A stretch of DNA of 64,000 nucleotides. Source: Gillisia hiemivivida. Its GTDB lineage: Bacteria > Bacteroidota > Bacteroidia > Flavobacteriales > Flavobacteriaceae. The stretch is from assembly GCF_007997295.1 (NCBI RefSeq), contig NZ_VORY01000007.1:1-64000 (forward strand). Direction: 5' to 3'. Shown here in pieces: positions 26,196-34,767 of this stretch. A model generated the notes under the pieces. It did no database searches, was not told the origin of the DNA, and saw only the letters and a program-made list of their open reading frames with translations. Each line of letters starts with the position of its first letter. Within the stretch, counting starts at the first letter, position 1. The position numbers were made by a program, and so were the translations under genes.

Positions 26196-26609
26196 TTAGA
26201 AAGTAACTGACAATAATTCGTTGCCCAATTCATGAAGGGCTTTTTCAATTTTCTTGGCCCTCTCCTCCGAAGCATTCGCCTTTCCTGTAGCATATTGCCT
26301 CATTAAGGATTCGTTTATTCCGGCCTTTTTTGCCAAACTGGAAATTTTTATTTCAGGAATGAGTTTAAAAAGTGCTTGAATATCTAAACGATACACAAAA
26401 ACATTGGCATGTAATACCTCTTGGATCCATTCTTCGTTTACTTCTATTGCCATTTCCAGATAATCGCTGTAAGCTTCTTGTAAATTTATTTTTAATTCCT
26501 CTAGGGAGTTTCCAAATGCGGTTACTACCCCCGGCAGATTTTGAGTGGTGCCCCAATAGGTTCCGTCTACCGCTTTCTCTACATAAACTTCTATGCTCTT
26601 ATTTTTCAT
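26196..26609 (-). CDS. hicB: HicB-family antitoxin with C-terminal HTH
   Basis: A 137-residue antitoxin. The N-terminal domain is the degraded RNase-H-like HicB fold (EVYVEKAVDGTYWGTTQNLPGVVTAFGNSLEELKINL is its hallmark run, residues about 6-42). The C-terminal part (about 85-135) is an XRE-like helix-turn-helix (SSLAKKAGINESLMRQYATGKA). It would neutralise HicA and repress its own promoter. It follows hicA by 10 bases on the same strand. The frame is intact, while the toxin carries a stop codon, so only the antitoxin appears functional. Confidence 0.9.
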   Translation of the reverse strand: MKNKSIEVYVEKAVDGTYWGTTQNLPGVVTAFGNSLEELKINLQEAYSDYLEMAIEVNEEWIQEVLHANVFVYRLDIQALFKLIPEIKISSLAKKAGINESLMRQYATGKANASEERAKKIEKALHELGNELLSVTF

Positions 26610-26619
26610 GGCCTTTTAT

Positions 26620-26805
26620 TTAAAATATTCTACTCCTGCTTCTCAGGATAGATTTTACCGTTCCTCTCGAAACATCTTTCTTAGAATGAGGAATAGTAAC
26701 AAGTCCTTTTTGAGTCGGATGTTTAAAGTGGTGATGACTTCCTTTTGTCCGAACCAGTTACCAACCTTCCTTTTTACTCATTTTAATAAGATCGGTCGAA
26801 TTCAT
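26620..26805 (-). pseudogene. hicA: hicA toxin gene with an in-frame stop
   Basis: The frame from the ATG at 26805 gives MNSTDLIKMSKKEGW, then TAA at 26758-26760, then LVRTKGSHHHFKHPTQKG and on to a normal end (62 codons in all). HicA proteins read DGW-Y/x-LVRTKGSHH at this place, and their catalytic His is in the GSHH motif after the stop. The toxin mRNA interferase is therefore truncated after 15 residues unless the stop is read through. Apart from that one codon the gene looks complete, so the loss is recent. Confidence 0.88.
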
Positions 26806-26817
26806 CAATTTAAATAT

Positions 26818-26833
26818 ATAACATTTTTGTTAT
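26818..26833. promoter_or_regulatory. Palindromic candidate operator upstream of hicAB
   Basis: Perfect palindrome ATAACA-TTTT-TGTTAT starting 13 bases upstream of the hicA ATG, in the promoter zone. HicB HTH domains repress their own operons at such inverted repeats (family knowledge), so this is the probable binding site. Confidence 0.5.
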
Positions 26834-26849
26834 GTTTGAGAAAAAATTT

Positions 26850-27018
26850 TAGCTTTATTTCCATCAACCCCAATTCAATCAGGTCATAAGGGGTTTGATT
26901 CCAGAAAACCACTTCCCAGCCCAATTGCTCTTCAACCTCTACAAAAGAAGTAAATGCAAAATTTAGCGATCCAGCACCATCGGGAAGGAGAATGAAGATT
27001 TTTTTAATTTCAATACTA
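26850..27018 (-). pseudogene. 5' remnant of a GT-B-like transferase paralogue
   Basis: The minus strand encodes IKKIFILLPDGAGSLNFAF, then TSFVEVEEQLGWEVVFWNQT and PYDLIELGLMEIKL. This aligns without gaps to the first 56 residues of the gene at 24565-25995, with many conservative changes. The match ends at 26850, just before the hicA promoter region, and no start codon remains. It is a truncated paralogue whose body has been lost, perhaps when hicAB arrived. Confidence 0.88.
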
Positions 27019-27243
27019 GATTCTTCGCTAATTATTTTAACAAATATAGAATTTTAGAAATTGTACAATTGTATTAGTTCGATATTACTCATTTAATCAT
27101 GTGAAACAATAGGAATATTTTAAATTAAAATGAATCTTTGAATTTTTGGGAGATAGGAACCAGATTTTTCAATAATTTACAGAAAATTGTTGAAAGGTGA
27201 ATTTCGATATAGAAATATTTCTAATATTCAATGAGAAAAAACA

Positions 27244-27842
27244 ATGAAAAAAATATTGATAGTTAAAATACTAAAAATACTCCTACTAATACTTTGCGAG
27301 TTTTTTTATACAAATGGCTGTTAAAATATAATGTTGGATCTAATGTAAAAATTGGAAGAAGCCTAATTAATTGTAACAGTGTAACTCTAGGGAATAATGT
27401 TATAATAAGACATAATAATATCATTTCGTGTGATTCATTTTCTGTGGGTAGTAATACTAAAATTCATAGTGGCAATAATATATTTGGAAAATCATCATTC
27501 TCAATTGGGGAGAACTCCAGAATTATAAATGATCATTTTATAGACCTTTGGAATAATATCACGATTGGTAATAACATATGGATTGCTGGACGTGGTAGCC
27601 AATTTTGGACGCACGGATCAATACATACGAAAAAAGGAACTAAAGATTTGGGAATTAATATTAAGGTTAATGTATATATTAGTTCTAACACCAGTATTGC
27701 TCCAGGTGTTACTATAGAGAATGATAATTTGATTGGTCTGGGGAGTGTAGTCAGTAAATCAATATTGACAAAAGGAAACATTGTTGCAGGAAACTAGGCC
27801 ATTGTCGTCAAACAAAATGTTGATTGGAGAGAAAACTGGTAA
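27244..27842 (+). pseudogene. Left-handed-beta-helix acyltransferase, broken by a frameshift and a stop
   Basis: The longest uninterrupted frame (27294-27797, opening at a TTG) encodes hexapeptide repeats such as VTLGNNVIIRHNNII and ITIGNNIWIAGRGSQFW, typical of O-acetyltransferases. Two lesions are visible. An ATG frame from 27244 (MKKILIVKILKILLLIL) would join it if the T7 run at 27301-27307 had eight Ts. At the 3' end the usual GNPAKVIK... tail reads GN, TAG (27795-27797), AIVVKQNVDWRENW, then TAA at 27840-27842. The enzyme is probably inactive or expressed only by slippage and readthrough; sequencing error in T7 is an alternative for the first lesion only. Confidence 0.8.
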
Positions 27843-27859
27843 TATAAACCATTTAATTA

Positions 27860-28693
27860 ATGCAAGATAAAATACCCCTATTTTACTGGAGTGAGATAAA
27901 ATTCATCTTTAAACAAAAAGAGAACTATGGAGATCTGCTTTCTAAATATTTGGTAGAAAAGATCTCGGGGAAAGAGATGAAATGGATTCATCCAAAAAAA
28001 CAGCCCTGGTACAAATGGGATAAAACAAATTATGTCACTATAGGCAGTATACTTCACCACGCTTCCAAAAACAGTATTGTCTGGGGAAGCGGAATTATTG
28101 ATAAAGAACAACATATTACAAAGGCAGATTACAGGGCCGTTCGCGGACCTCGAACCAGAAAATTTTTACTGAAACTCGGTTATGAGTGCCCCGAAGTTTA
28201 CGGGGATCCTGCTTTACTGCTGCCAAAATACTATCATCCCGAAGCCGAGAAAAAATACAAATTAGGGATCATTCCGCATTATCATGATTTTAAATTTGTT
28301 TTAGATCTATATAAAAATGATACCGAAATCCTGGTTATTGACCTAATGACGCTGGATGTGGAAGAAGTTACCAAAGAAATTTTGAGTTGCGAAAGAACTA
28401 TTTCTTCCTCTTTGCATGGAGTGATAGTTTCCCACGCTTATGGTATTCCCAGTATTTGGGTAGAGTTTTCAGATAAGATCTTTGGAGACGGAATTAAATA
28501 CCGGGATTATCTGGAATCTGTAGAAATTCCTTTCTATCAGGCGGAGTTTATCAGGGATAAATATTCTCTGGAAAGACTGCAGGAACTGTTAGATAAGCAT
28601 GAAAACCTACCCAAAGGTTCAAAAATAAAAGAAATACAAAAAGGTTTGATAGAAAGTTGCCCGTTTAGGAATAGTGATGATGTGACGCTGTAA
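27860..28693 (+). CDS. Polysaccharide pyruvyl transferase family protein
   Basis: A 277-residue enzyme predicted to add a ketal-linked pyruvate from phosphoenolpyruvate to a sugar of the polysaccharide. Family landmarks are NYGDLLSKYLVEKISG near the start, IVWGSGIIDKE, the AVRGPRTRKFLLKLG block and EVYGDPALLLPKYY. The C-terminal TISSSLHGVIVSHAYGIPSIWV is a GT-B-like motif with the conserved SSLHG. It begins 17 bases after the acyltransferase pseudogene and is followed by a repeat cluster. Confidence 0.88.
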   Translation: MQDKIPLFYWSEIKFIFKQKENYGDLLSKYLVEKISGKEMKWIHPKKQPWYKWDKTNYVTIGSILHHASKNSIVWGSGIIDKEQHITKADYRAVRGPRTRKFLLKLGYECPEVYGDPALLLPKYYHPEAEKKYKLGIIPHYHDFKFVLDLYKNDTEILVIDLMTLDVEEVTKEILSCERTISSSLHGVIVSHAYGIPSIWVEFSDKIFGDGIKYRDYLESVEIPFYQAEFIRDKYSLERLQELLDKHENLPKGSKIKEIQKGLIESCPFRNSDDVTL

Positions 28694-28721
28694 TAAGGTA
28701 ATGCTGTGATTTGAACTTCTA

Positions 28722-28939
28722 TTTATGAGATAGCTTCGGCAAATTGCCTCGAGAAAACGGTCTGCGAGGGAGCATGGCGACCGAAGCAGCCTCATCATTT
28801 GAAGTTCTATTCATGAGATCGCTTCGGCAAAAATGCCTCGCGATACGGGTCTGCGAGGGAGTGAAATGACCGAAGCAGCCTCATGATTTAAAATAGCATT
28901 CATGAGATCGCTTCGGCAAAAATGCCTCGCGAAGACGTT
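28722..28939. repeat. Tandem hairpin repeats, 2.4 copies of about 95 bases
   Basis: Units start tgagatcgcttcggcaaa, continue with tgcctcgcga and gtctgcgaggga, and end gaccgaagcagcctcat. Within a unit, gcttcgg pairs with ccgaagc and tgag with ctca, so each can fold. The third copy stops after the first arm. The stretch 28694-29044 holds no gene. Confidence 0.8.
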
Positions 28940-29044
28940 AAACACAAAATTACAAATTCCACACAATGAACAATAAACAAGAAACCACAACCAATGAACA
29001 ATCAGTTCTCATTATAATATCTAAATTGCCGTTTTATTACAGCC

Positions 29045-29893
29045 ATGTCTAAAGATCTTAATCAGGAAAAAAATAAGGCACATTACGAAACGCTTTACGC
29101 TAAGTATCCCATCAGCAATATTCTGTATTGGATCAATAACATCGATAAATTTCTCGAATCGGCAACTACAACGGAAACGAGTTGGTTTGCGCTCTACCAA
29201 AATAATTTCAGGGAGAAAATAAAGGGTAAGAAAGTTTTGGAAATGGGCTGCGGAGATTGTACCAACGCCGCGGTGATGGCTGCTTTGGGAGCTGAAGTTT
29301 ATGCCAATGACATCGCCAGTGCAAGCGGAAAAATAATAAATGAGCTCAATGATAAATTCGAGTTTAAATTCCCGATTAAATTCATTGAAGGGGATTTTTT
29401 AGATAATAACCTATCTGCTGCACAATTTGACTATGTCATAGGCAAAGCATTTTTACATCATTTAACCGTTCCTGTAGAACAGAGTTTTTTAAAGGAAACA
29501 GCTAGGCTTCTGACACCGGAAGGAGAAGCACGTTTTTTTGAACCGGCGGTTAATTCAAAACTTTTAGATGAAATTAGATGGCATATCCCAGTTGGGGACA
29601 GACCATCTAAATTTAATAAATTAGCTTTCAAAAAATGGAAAGATGAAGACCCCCATCCAGACAGAAGTTTTAGTTCTAAACATTGGAAAAAAGCAGGTGA
29701 AGAATTTTTTAGTGAAATAGAAATTATTCCCGTTGGTACGCTTGAACGATATAGCCGCTTATTTGGATGGGGTGAAAGAAGAAATAACTTTAAACGTTGG
29801 GCTTTAAAACAGGAAAAACGGTTGCCGGGAAAATGGAATCGGGATTTCGCCAGATGTCAGTTGATAATTTACAGAAGAGTAGTGAAGAAGTGA
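29045..29893 (+). CDS. Class I SAM-dependent methyltransferase
   Basis: A 282-residue protein. The SAM-binding motif I is VLEMGCGDCTNAA (about 64-76), followed by the acidic AEVYANDIAS, then FDYVIGKAFLHHL as motif IV. The C-terminal third is basic and specific to this protein. It could methylate a sugar or a lipid-linked intermediate of the polysaccharide; the substrate is unknown. Confidence 0.85.
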   Translation: MSKDLNQEKNKAHYETLYAKYPISNILYWINNIDKFLESATTTETSWFALYQNNFREKIKGKKVLEMGCGDCTNAAVMAALGAEVYANDIASASGKIINELNDKFEFKFPIKFIEGDFLDNNLSAAQFDYVIGKAFLHHLTVPVEQSFLKETARLLTPEGEARFFEPAVNSKLLDEIRWHIPVGDRPSKFNKLAFKKWKDEDPHPDRSFSSKHWKKAGEEFFSEIEIIPVGTLERYSRLFGWGERRNNFKRWALKQEKRLPGKWNRDFARCQLIIYRRVVKK

Positions 29894-30036
29894 GGTAGGA
29901 CTTTGACCAAAGCGGATCAATTTATTTTATTGAATTATATCTGATGATTGCCTATAGAACGAAAAGTTAGGGTATGGTAAAATATGATGAATTCAGAATT
30001 ATTTAAATTTTAATTACAAGAAAATATACTATTCGA

Positions 30037-31437
30037 GTGAAAAATCAAAAATTGCTTTATTGGTCCTTTTCAATTGCCGCAATCTTAATTTTTATTTTGC
30101 CATTTTTCTATATTATAAAATATACCCATTTTGCCGCTGATGATTTTTGCAGAGTACCTGCTGACTTTGATCATTATTTTGAAAATGTTGCCTATTGGTA
30201 TATGAATATTACAGGAAGATATACAAATGGCTTTATAAGCTATCTTCCACTTTATAACCTCGAAATTAATAGACTGGTATTAAAAATTTTAATTGTTGGA
30301 TTAGGACTTATATCCTATTTATTTATTAACAAGTCCTTTGATTATTTTAAAATAGCAATAAGCAAAACTAAATGTCTTTTAATATCTGTTTTATTTTTCA
30401 TTGCTTTGATCAGTCAATTACCATCAGTTTATGAATTTTTTTACTGGTATGCGGCATCTACCGTTTATTTAATAAGTATTATTTTCTTCCTTCTATTTTT
30501 AATCATGATTTTTAATTTAAATTATAAAAATCCATACCAGATTTTTATAATTTGTTTATTGGTCATTCTATTAAATGGGAATAATGAAATGCTTATTCCA
30601 ATTACTAATTTAATCTTATTTGGATTTTTATTAGAAAAAATAATTTTTCATGAAGAAATCAATCTAAAATATTTACTTATAAATGTAATTAGTTGGTTCT
30701 CTTCTCTAATAGTTATTCTTGCTCCTGGTAACAGCAACAGACAAACATATTATGCTGAAGGGGGAGACCTCCTGCATTCCTTAAAATCATCAGTTTTGTC
30801 CTCTGGAATGTTCACTTTGAAAAGCCTGATTGAATTTCCATACTTCCTTCTATATATAGGATTGTTCCTGTTTATATTTGATGAGACCAGAAATCAGAGG
30901 ATTAAAACTTATAAATGTATTCATCCCATACTTCTTTTCGGTATTTCAATAATCTTATTGGCATCTGTAATCGCTGTTCCATATTATGCAACTGGATATG
31001 TAAAAATTAACGATGGACGAATTGGAAATATGATACATATTATTTTTTTAATACTGTTGTTTATCAACTTATTGAACTCAACAATTTTTTTTAATAAAAG
31101 AATGGTATTTAAAAAAGTTAAATTCTTTAAGAAAATTAGCATAGGTTTATTTATCTTCTTTTTTCTTCTTGTGCCTTTTACTAATCAAAATTATTTAGAT
31201 TTATATTCTGATTTTAAAAACGGGAGTTTTGCTAAATACGATCTGGATATAGAAAAAAGAGAAGAGAAACTCAGAGTTTCAGATCTGGGTGAAATTAGAA
31301 TCATAAGAATAAAGGGATCTAGAACCATAAAGCATTTGGAAATTACAAAGAACCCAAAAGAATGGGAAAATCAATGTTATACTGCATTTATTAATAAAAA
31401 ATATAACTTAAATATCCGATCAATCACAGTAGAATAA
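30037..31437 (+). CDS. DUF6056-type polytopic membrane protein
   Basis: A 466-residue protein starting at a GTG, with about ten to eleven hydrophobic spans. The first periplasmic loop contains the acidic pair and motif AADDFCRVP (about 33-41) and the GRYTNG run. A further loop has ILAPGNSNRQTYY. Acidic residues after TM1 are a hallmark of GT-C enzymes that use polyprenyl-linked sugars. By that analogy it may glycosylate the polysaccharide in the periplasm. The family itself is uncharacterised as far as I know. Confidence 0.65.
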   Translation: MKNQKLLYWSFSIAAILIFILPFFYIIKYTHFAADDFCRVPADFDHYFENVAYWYMNITGRYTNGFISYLPLYNLEINRLVLKILIVGLGLISYLFINKSFDYFKIAISKTKCLLISVLFFIALISQLPSVYEFFYWYAASTVYLISIIFFLLFLIMIFNLNYKNPYQIFIICLLVILLNGNNEMLIPITNLILFGFLLEKIIFHEEINLKYLLINVISWFSSLIVILAPGNSNRQTYYAEGGDLLHSLKSSVLSSGMFTLKSLIEFPYFLLYIGLFLFIFDETRNQRIKTYKCIHPILLFGISIILLASVIAVPYYATGYVKINDGRIGNMIHIIFLILLFINLLNSTIFFNKRMVFKKVKFFKKISIGLFIFFFLLVPFTNQNYLDLYSDFKNGSFAKYDLDIEKREEKLRVSDLGEIRIIRIKGSRTIKHLEITKNPKEWENQCYTAFINKKYNLNIRSITVE

Positions 31438-31840
31438 TCAAAAATGTTTAATTCATCTTTCAAGGAATATGTAAATATTACTTAAAAGATGATAAGGCAC
31501 TTTATGCGATAAAGAATTATTGGAATTAACCCCGAATTATATTCAGAGGATATAGTGCATACTGATCAACTATTTTCAAAAATAAAATCGACCTTTCTTA
31601 TATTATTGAATCTTATCCTATCCCGAAAGATTAAATGGACTGCTCGAAAAAACTATTAGAAGCGGTATTTAAAATTCCAAGTGATGTGAAAGTTTCAATA
31701 GATAAATTTTGAAAAGCTTCTGGCCAGCTATATTATTTAATTATAAAAAATTATTTAAATAACATACTACCAATATTGGAAAGCCGAATTTTAGATATAT
31801 TTTCTTAACTAAAGAATAAAATATTAAGTATTAAAAGGAA
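31438..31840. other. AT-rich gap with a possible coding remnant
   Basis: About 400 bases without an intact gene. A plus-strand frame near 31630-31810 reads MDCSKKLLEAVFKIPS, DVKVSIDKF, stop, KASGQLYYLIIKNYL. It looks more like protein than random sequence but matches nothing I recognise. It may be the decayed end of a former gene of the locus. Otherwise nothing is seen. Confidence 0.3.
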
Positions 31841-32572
31841 ATGAATTATTTAAATAATCAATTATTAATTCTTATAATTCAAATTTTAAATAAATTTGGA
31901 CGAGGTTTTGATTTGAAAAAGAAAATATTTTCAAGTCAAAAAATTTTAGAACGAAATTTTCATAGAAAAAAGGAATTTAATTTTATTCAAGTTGGAGCAA
32001 ACGATGGAATAAGTTTTGACTTCTTATATGAATTCGTGATAACCCGTAAATCTTCAGGAGTGGTTATTGAGCCCGTTTCAGATTATTTTAAAGAGTTGGT
32101 TAATAATTATAAAGACTTCCCAGATATTATAAAAATCAATAAAGCTATACATTCTTTTGAAAAATCAAAAAAAATTTTTAAAATCAAAAATTCTAGTAGG
32201 CACAAATATTATGATTGGGTAAAGGGGATCGCCTCATTCGATGAAAATCACCATAACAAGACGAATATTTCAAAAGAGGATATGGAAGAAGAACATGTAC
32301 AAGCAGATACCCTGATGAATATTATTACAGATTTCTATTCGAATAAAAAAATTGATTATTTACAAGTTGATACTGAAGGTTATGATTTGGAAATTCTAAA
32401 AATGTTAGATTATACTATTATCAAACCACTAATTATTAAATATGAACATTCTAATTTGGATAAAGCCGACATAAATGCTTCTAAAAAACTTTTAATTCGG
32501 GAAGGATATTCATTATTTAATGAAGGGAATGATACGGTAGGAATAGATTTGTGCCGAATTAAATTAATATGA
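31841..32572 (+). CDS. FkbM-family methyltransferase
   Basis: A 243-residue enzyme. FkbM motifs are FIQVGANDGISFDFL (48-62), GVVIEPVSDYFKELVNNY (about 70-87) and DYLQVDTEGYDLEILKML (about 165-182). Members O-methylate sugars or small molecules. The stop codon overlaps the GT32 ATG by four bases (ATGA), so the two are translationally coupled. It likely methylates a sugar of this polysaccharide. Confidence 0.92.
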   Translation: MNYLNNQLLILIIQILNKFGRGFDLKKKIFSSQKILERNFHRKKEFNFIQVGANDGISFDFLYEFVITRKSSGVVIEPVSDYFKELVNNYKDFPDIIKINKAIHSFEKSKKIFKIKNSSRHKYYDWVKGIASFDENHHNKTNISKEDMEEEHVQADTLMNIITDFYSNKKIDYLQVDTEGYDLEILKMLDYTIIKPLIIKYEHSNLDKADINASKKLLIREGYSLFNEGNDTVGIDLCRIKLI

Positions 32573-33363
32573 GTATACCTAAAGTAATACATTATTGTTG
32601 GTTTGGAAATAAAAAAAAACCTCAATTGGTAGAAGATTGTATTTCTAGTTGGAGAAAATATTTACCAGATTATGAAATCATAGAATGGAACGAAAGAAAT
32701 ACCAATTTAAAACATCCCTTTTTAAAAATTACATATAAGCTAAAGAAATGGGCTTTTGTTTCTGATTTTGTTAGGCTAAAAATATTATATGAATTCGGAG
32801 GTATATATTTAGACACAGATATGTTAATTCTCAAATCATTGGATAATTTTTTGGAAGATAAATGTTTTTTTGGTGCTGAAAATGAAATATTTATAAATGC
32901 TGCTATTATTGGGGTATTTAAAAATCATTATTTCATAAAAGAATGCCTTTTAAAATATGAAAATTTAAATTTAAATAATGAAACAAATTGGGAAGAAATT
33001 TGCATTCCAAGGATCATAACACAAGAAATTAGGGATAGAAATGATTCTGATCTTATTTTTAAGAAGAAAGTCGAAATTTACGACATTGTAATCTATCCTC
33101 CATCCTATTTTTACCCATTAAATTTTGAAAACAGAAAGGACATAAAAAACTATAAAAATTATTTAAAATTGGACAGTCATGCTGTTCATTTATGGAGTGG
33201 TTCTTGGATTGAGCCTAATGAATTTCATTATTTAAGAAATGGTCAATATTCGGAAGGATTAAGAAAAGTTATAAATAATATAGCAACTCATAAAAAAATC
33301 GGCTATTTATATTTCAAGAAAATATTAAGTTCCTTTAAAGAATCTTTATTTAATAAGAAGTAA
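32569..33363 (+). CDS. GT32-type glycosyltransferase
   Basis: A 264-residue GT-A fold protein with a DXD motif at Asp82-x-Asp84 (GGIYLDTDMLIL). It opens with IPKVIHYCWFGNKKKP, the family start of the capsule-synthesis/Och1-like GT32 group. HLWSGSW near the end is the conserved C-terminal metal-site motif. Sugar and linkage are unknown. It is coupled to the preceding FkbM methyltransferase gene. Confidence 0.92.
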   Translation: MSIPKVIHYCWFGNKKKPQLVEDCISSWRKYLPDYEIIEWNERNTNLKHPFLKITYKLKKWAFVSDFVRLKILYEFGGIYLDTDMLILKSLDNFLEDKCFFGAENEIFINAAIIGVFKNHYFIKECLLKYENLNLNNETNWEEICIPRIITQEIRDRNDSDLIFKKKVEIYDIVIYPPSYFYPLNFENRKDIKNYKNYLKLDSHAVHLWSGSWIEPNEFHYLRNGQYSEGLRKVINNIATHKKIGYLYFKKILSSFKESLFNKK

Positions 33364-33489
33364 AAAGATTTGTTTTGATCATGATTATCATATCCATTTA
33401 TAAAATTTCCAGTATTATAACCATAATTGGAACTAAGTAAATTATTCTTTTACTTATGTTTAACTATCCATTTAAAGTGAGCCACAACT

Positions 33490-34767
33490 ATGTCAATAAT
33501 TCTAAAAGCTGAGAACATCTCCAAACAATACCGTCTAGGTCAGGTTGGCACCGGCACAATCGGTAACGATCTTAATCGTTGGTGGGCAAGCCTGCGAGGA
33601 AAGGAAGATCCCTATTTGAAAGTTGGTGCTGTAAATAATCGCAACTCCAAGGCACTTGAAGATTATGTATGGGCTCTCAATGATATCAATTTTGAAGTTA
33701 AAACAGGGGAAGTATTGGGGATAATTGGGAAAAATGGCGCAGGGAAATCTACCTTGCTCAAAATATTATCAAGGGTGACTTCCCCTACTACTGGAAGTAT
33801 TAAAACAAGGGGTCGAATTGCTTCTTTGCTGGAAGTTGGCACAGGGTTTCATGGAGATCTTACGGGAAGGGAAAACATCTTCATGAACGGCGCGGTATTG
33901 GGAATGACTAAGGTAGAAATTAAACGTAAACTTGATGAGATAATAGATTTTTCCGGATGCGAGATGTATATGGATACTCCAATTAAAAGATATAGCAGTG
34001 GGATGACGGTTCGTTTGGGTTTTGCTGTAGCCGCTCACCTAGAGCCCGAGATCTTAGTAGTAGATGAAGTTTTGGCTGTAGGAGATGCCGAATTTCAGAA
34101 AAAAGCCATTGGTAAAATGCAAGATCTGTCTATAGGAGAAGGAAGAACGGTACTATTTGTGAGTCATAATATGAGTTCAATAAAACAACTTTGTTCAAAA
34201 TTGTTAGTTTTGGAAAATGGTATTTCAATATTCGAAGGAGAAGTCAATGAAGGTGTGGATTTTTATATTTCTTCTGAGACTAAAGACTTAACAGAAAAAG
34301 CTACACATTTCAATAAAACTAATTCTGTTAAAATAATTAAAGGGGAATTTTTTGTTTTTGGAAAAGAATTTAAATCCAATCAATCAATTCTGCTTGGCGA
34401 AAAACTTGATATTTTCCTTATTTTGGAGATTAATGATGATATCCAGGATTTATCGATAGCTTTTGATATTCTTAATGTTCATACGGAATTAATGTCGCAT
34501 ATTACAAATGAGGACGACGGATGTTACTTTACGAATTTGAAAATTAAAAGTATTGTTAAAATACATATAAGAACAGATCCCGTTGTGTTTACTCCTGGCT
34601 TTTATAGTGTTAATTTGTGGATTGGTAAAGGACAAGATGAAACGCTGTATGAAATAAAAAATTTACTTTCCTTTTATGTTGAGCAAGGAGACTTTACAAA
34701 GAGGACAAAAAGACTGCCAAAACATGCAAAAGTTTACTTAAATTCAAAATGGGAAAAGAATATATAA
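33490..34767 (+). CDS. wzt: ABC polysaccharide exporter ATPase with C-terminal Wzt-like domain
   Basis: A 425-residue ATPase. Walker A GKNGAGKST (80-88), the signature RYSSGMTVRLGFA and Walker B ILVVDEVLAVGD form the ATPase domain (to about 255). The 160-residue C-terminal part is the beta-rich substrate-binding domain found in Wzt proteins that recognise a modified chain end. That form exports a polymer made to full length in the cytoplasm. It must pair with the Wzm-like permease at 14544-15404, the only ABC-2 permease in the window. The next gene starts 19 bases before its stop. Confidence 0.92.
   Translation: MSIILKAENISKQYRLGQVGTGTIGNDLNRWWASLRGKEDPYLKVGAVNNRNSKALEDYVWALNDINFEVKTGEVLGIIGKNGAGKSTLLKILSRVTSPTTGSIKTRGRIASLLEVGTGFHGDLTGRENIFMNGAVLGMTKVEIKRKLDEIIDFSGCEMYMDTPIKRYSSGMTVRLGFAVAAHLEPEILVVDEVLAVGDAEFQKKAIGKMQDLSIGEGRTVLFVSHNMSSIKQLCSKLLVLENGISIFEGEVNEGVDFYISSETKDLTEKATHFNKTNSVKIIKGEFFVFGKEFKSNQSILLGEKLDIFLILEINDDIQDLSIAFDILNVHTELMSHITNEDDGCYFTNLKIKSIVKIHIRTDPVVFTPGFYSVNLWIGKGQDETLYEIKNLLSFYVEQGDFTKRTKRLPKHAKVYLNSKWEKNI

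Noticed and set aside
26372-26889. Plus-strand frames opposite hicB and hicA
   Set aside because: They are shadows of the hicAB coding strand.
28722-28939. CRISPR-like array
   Set aside because: The repeated unit is the whole 95 bases, with no unique spacers and no cas gene.
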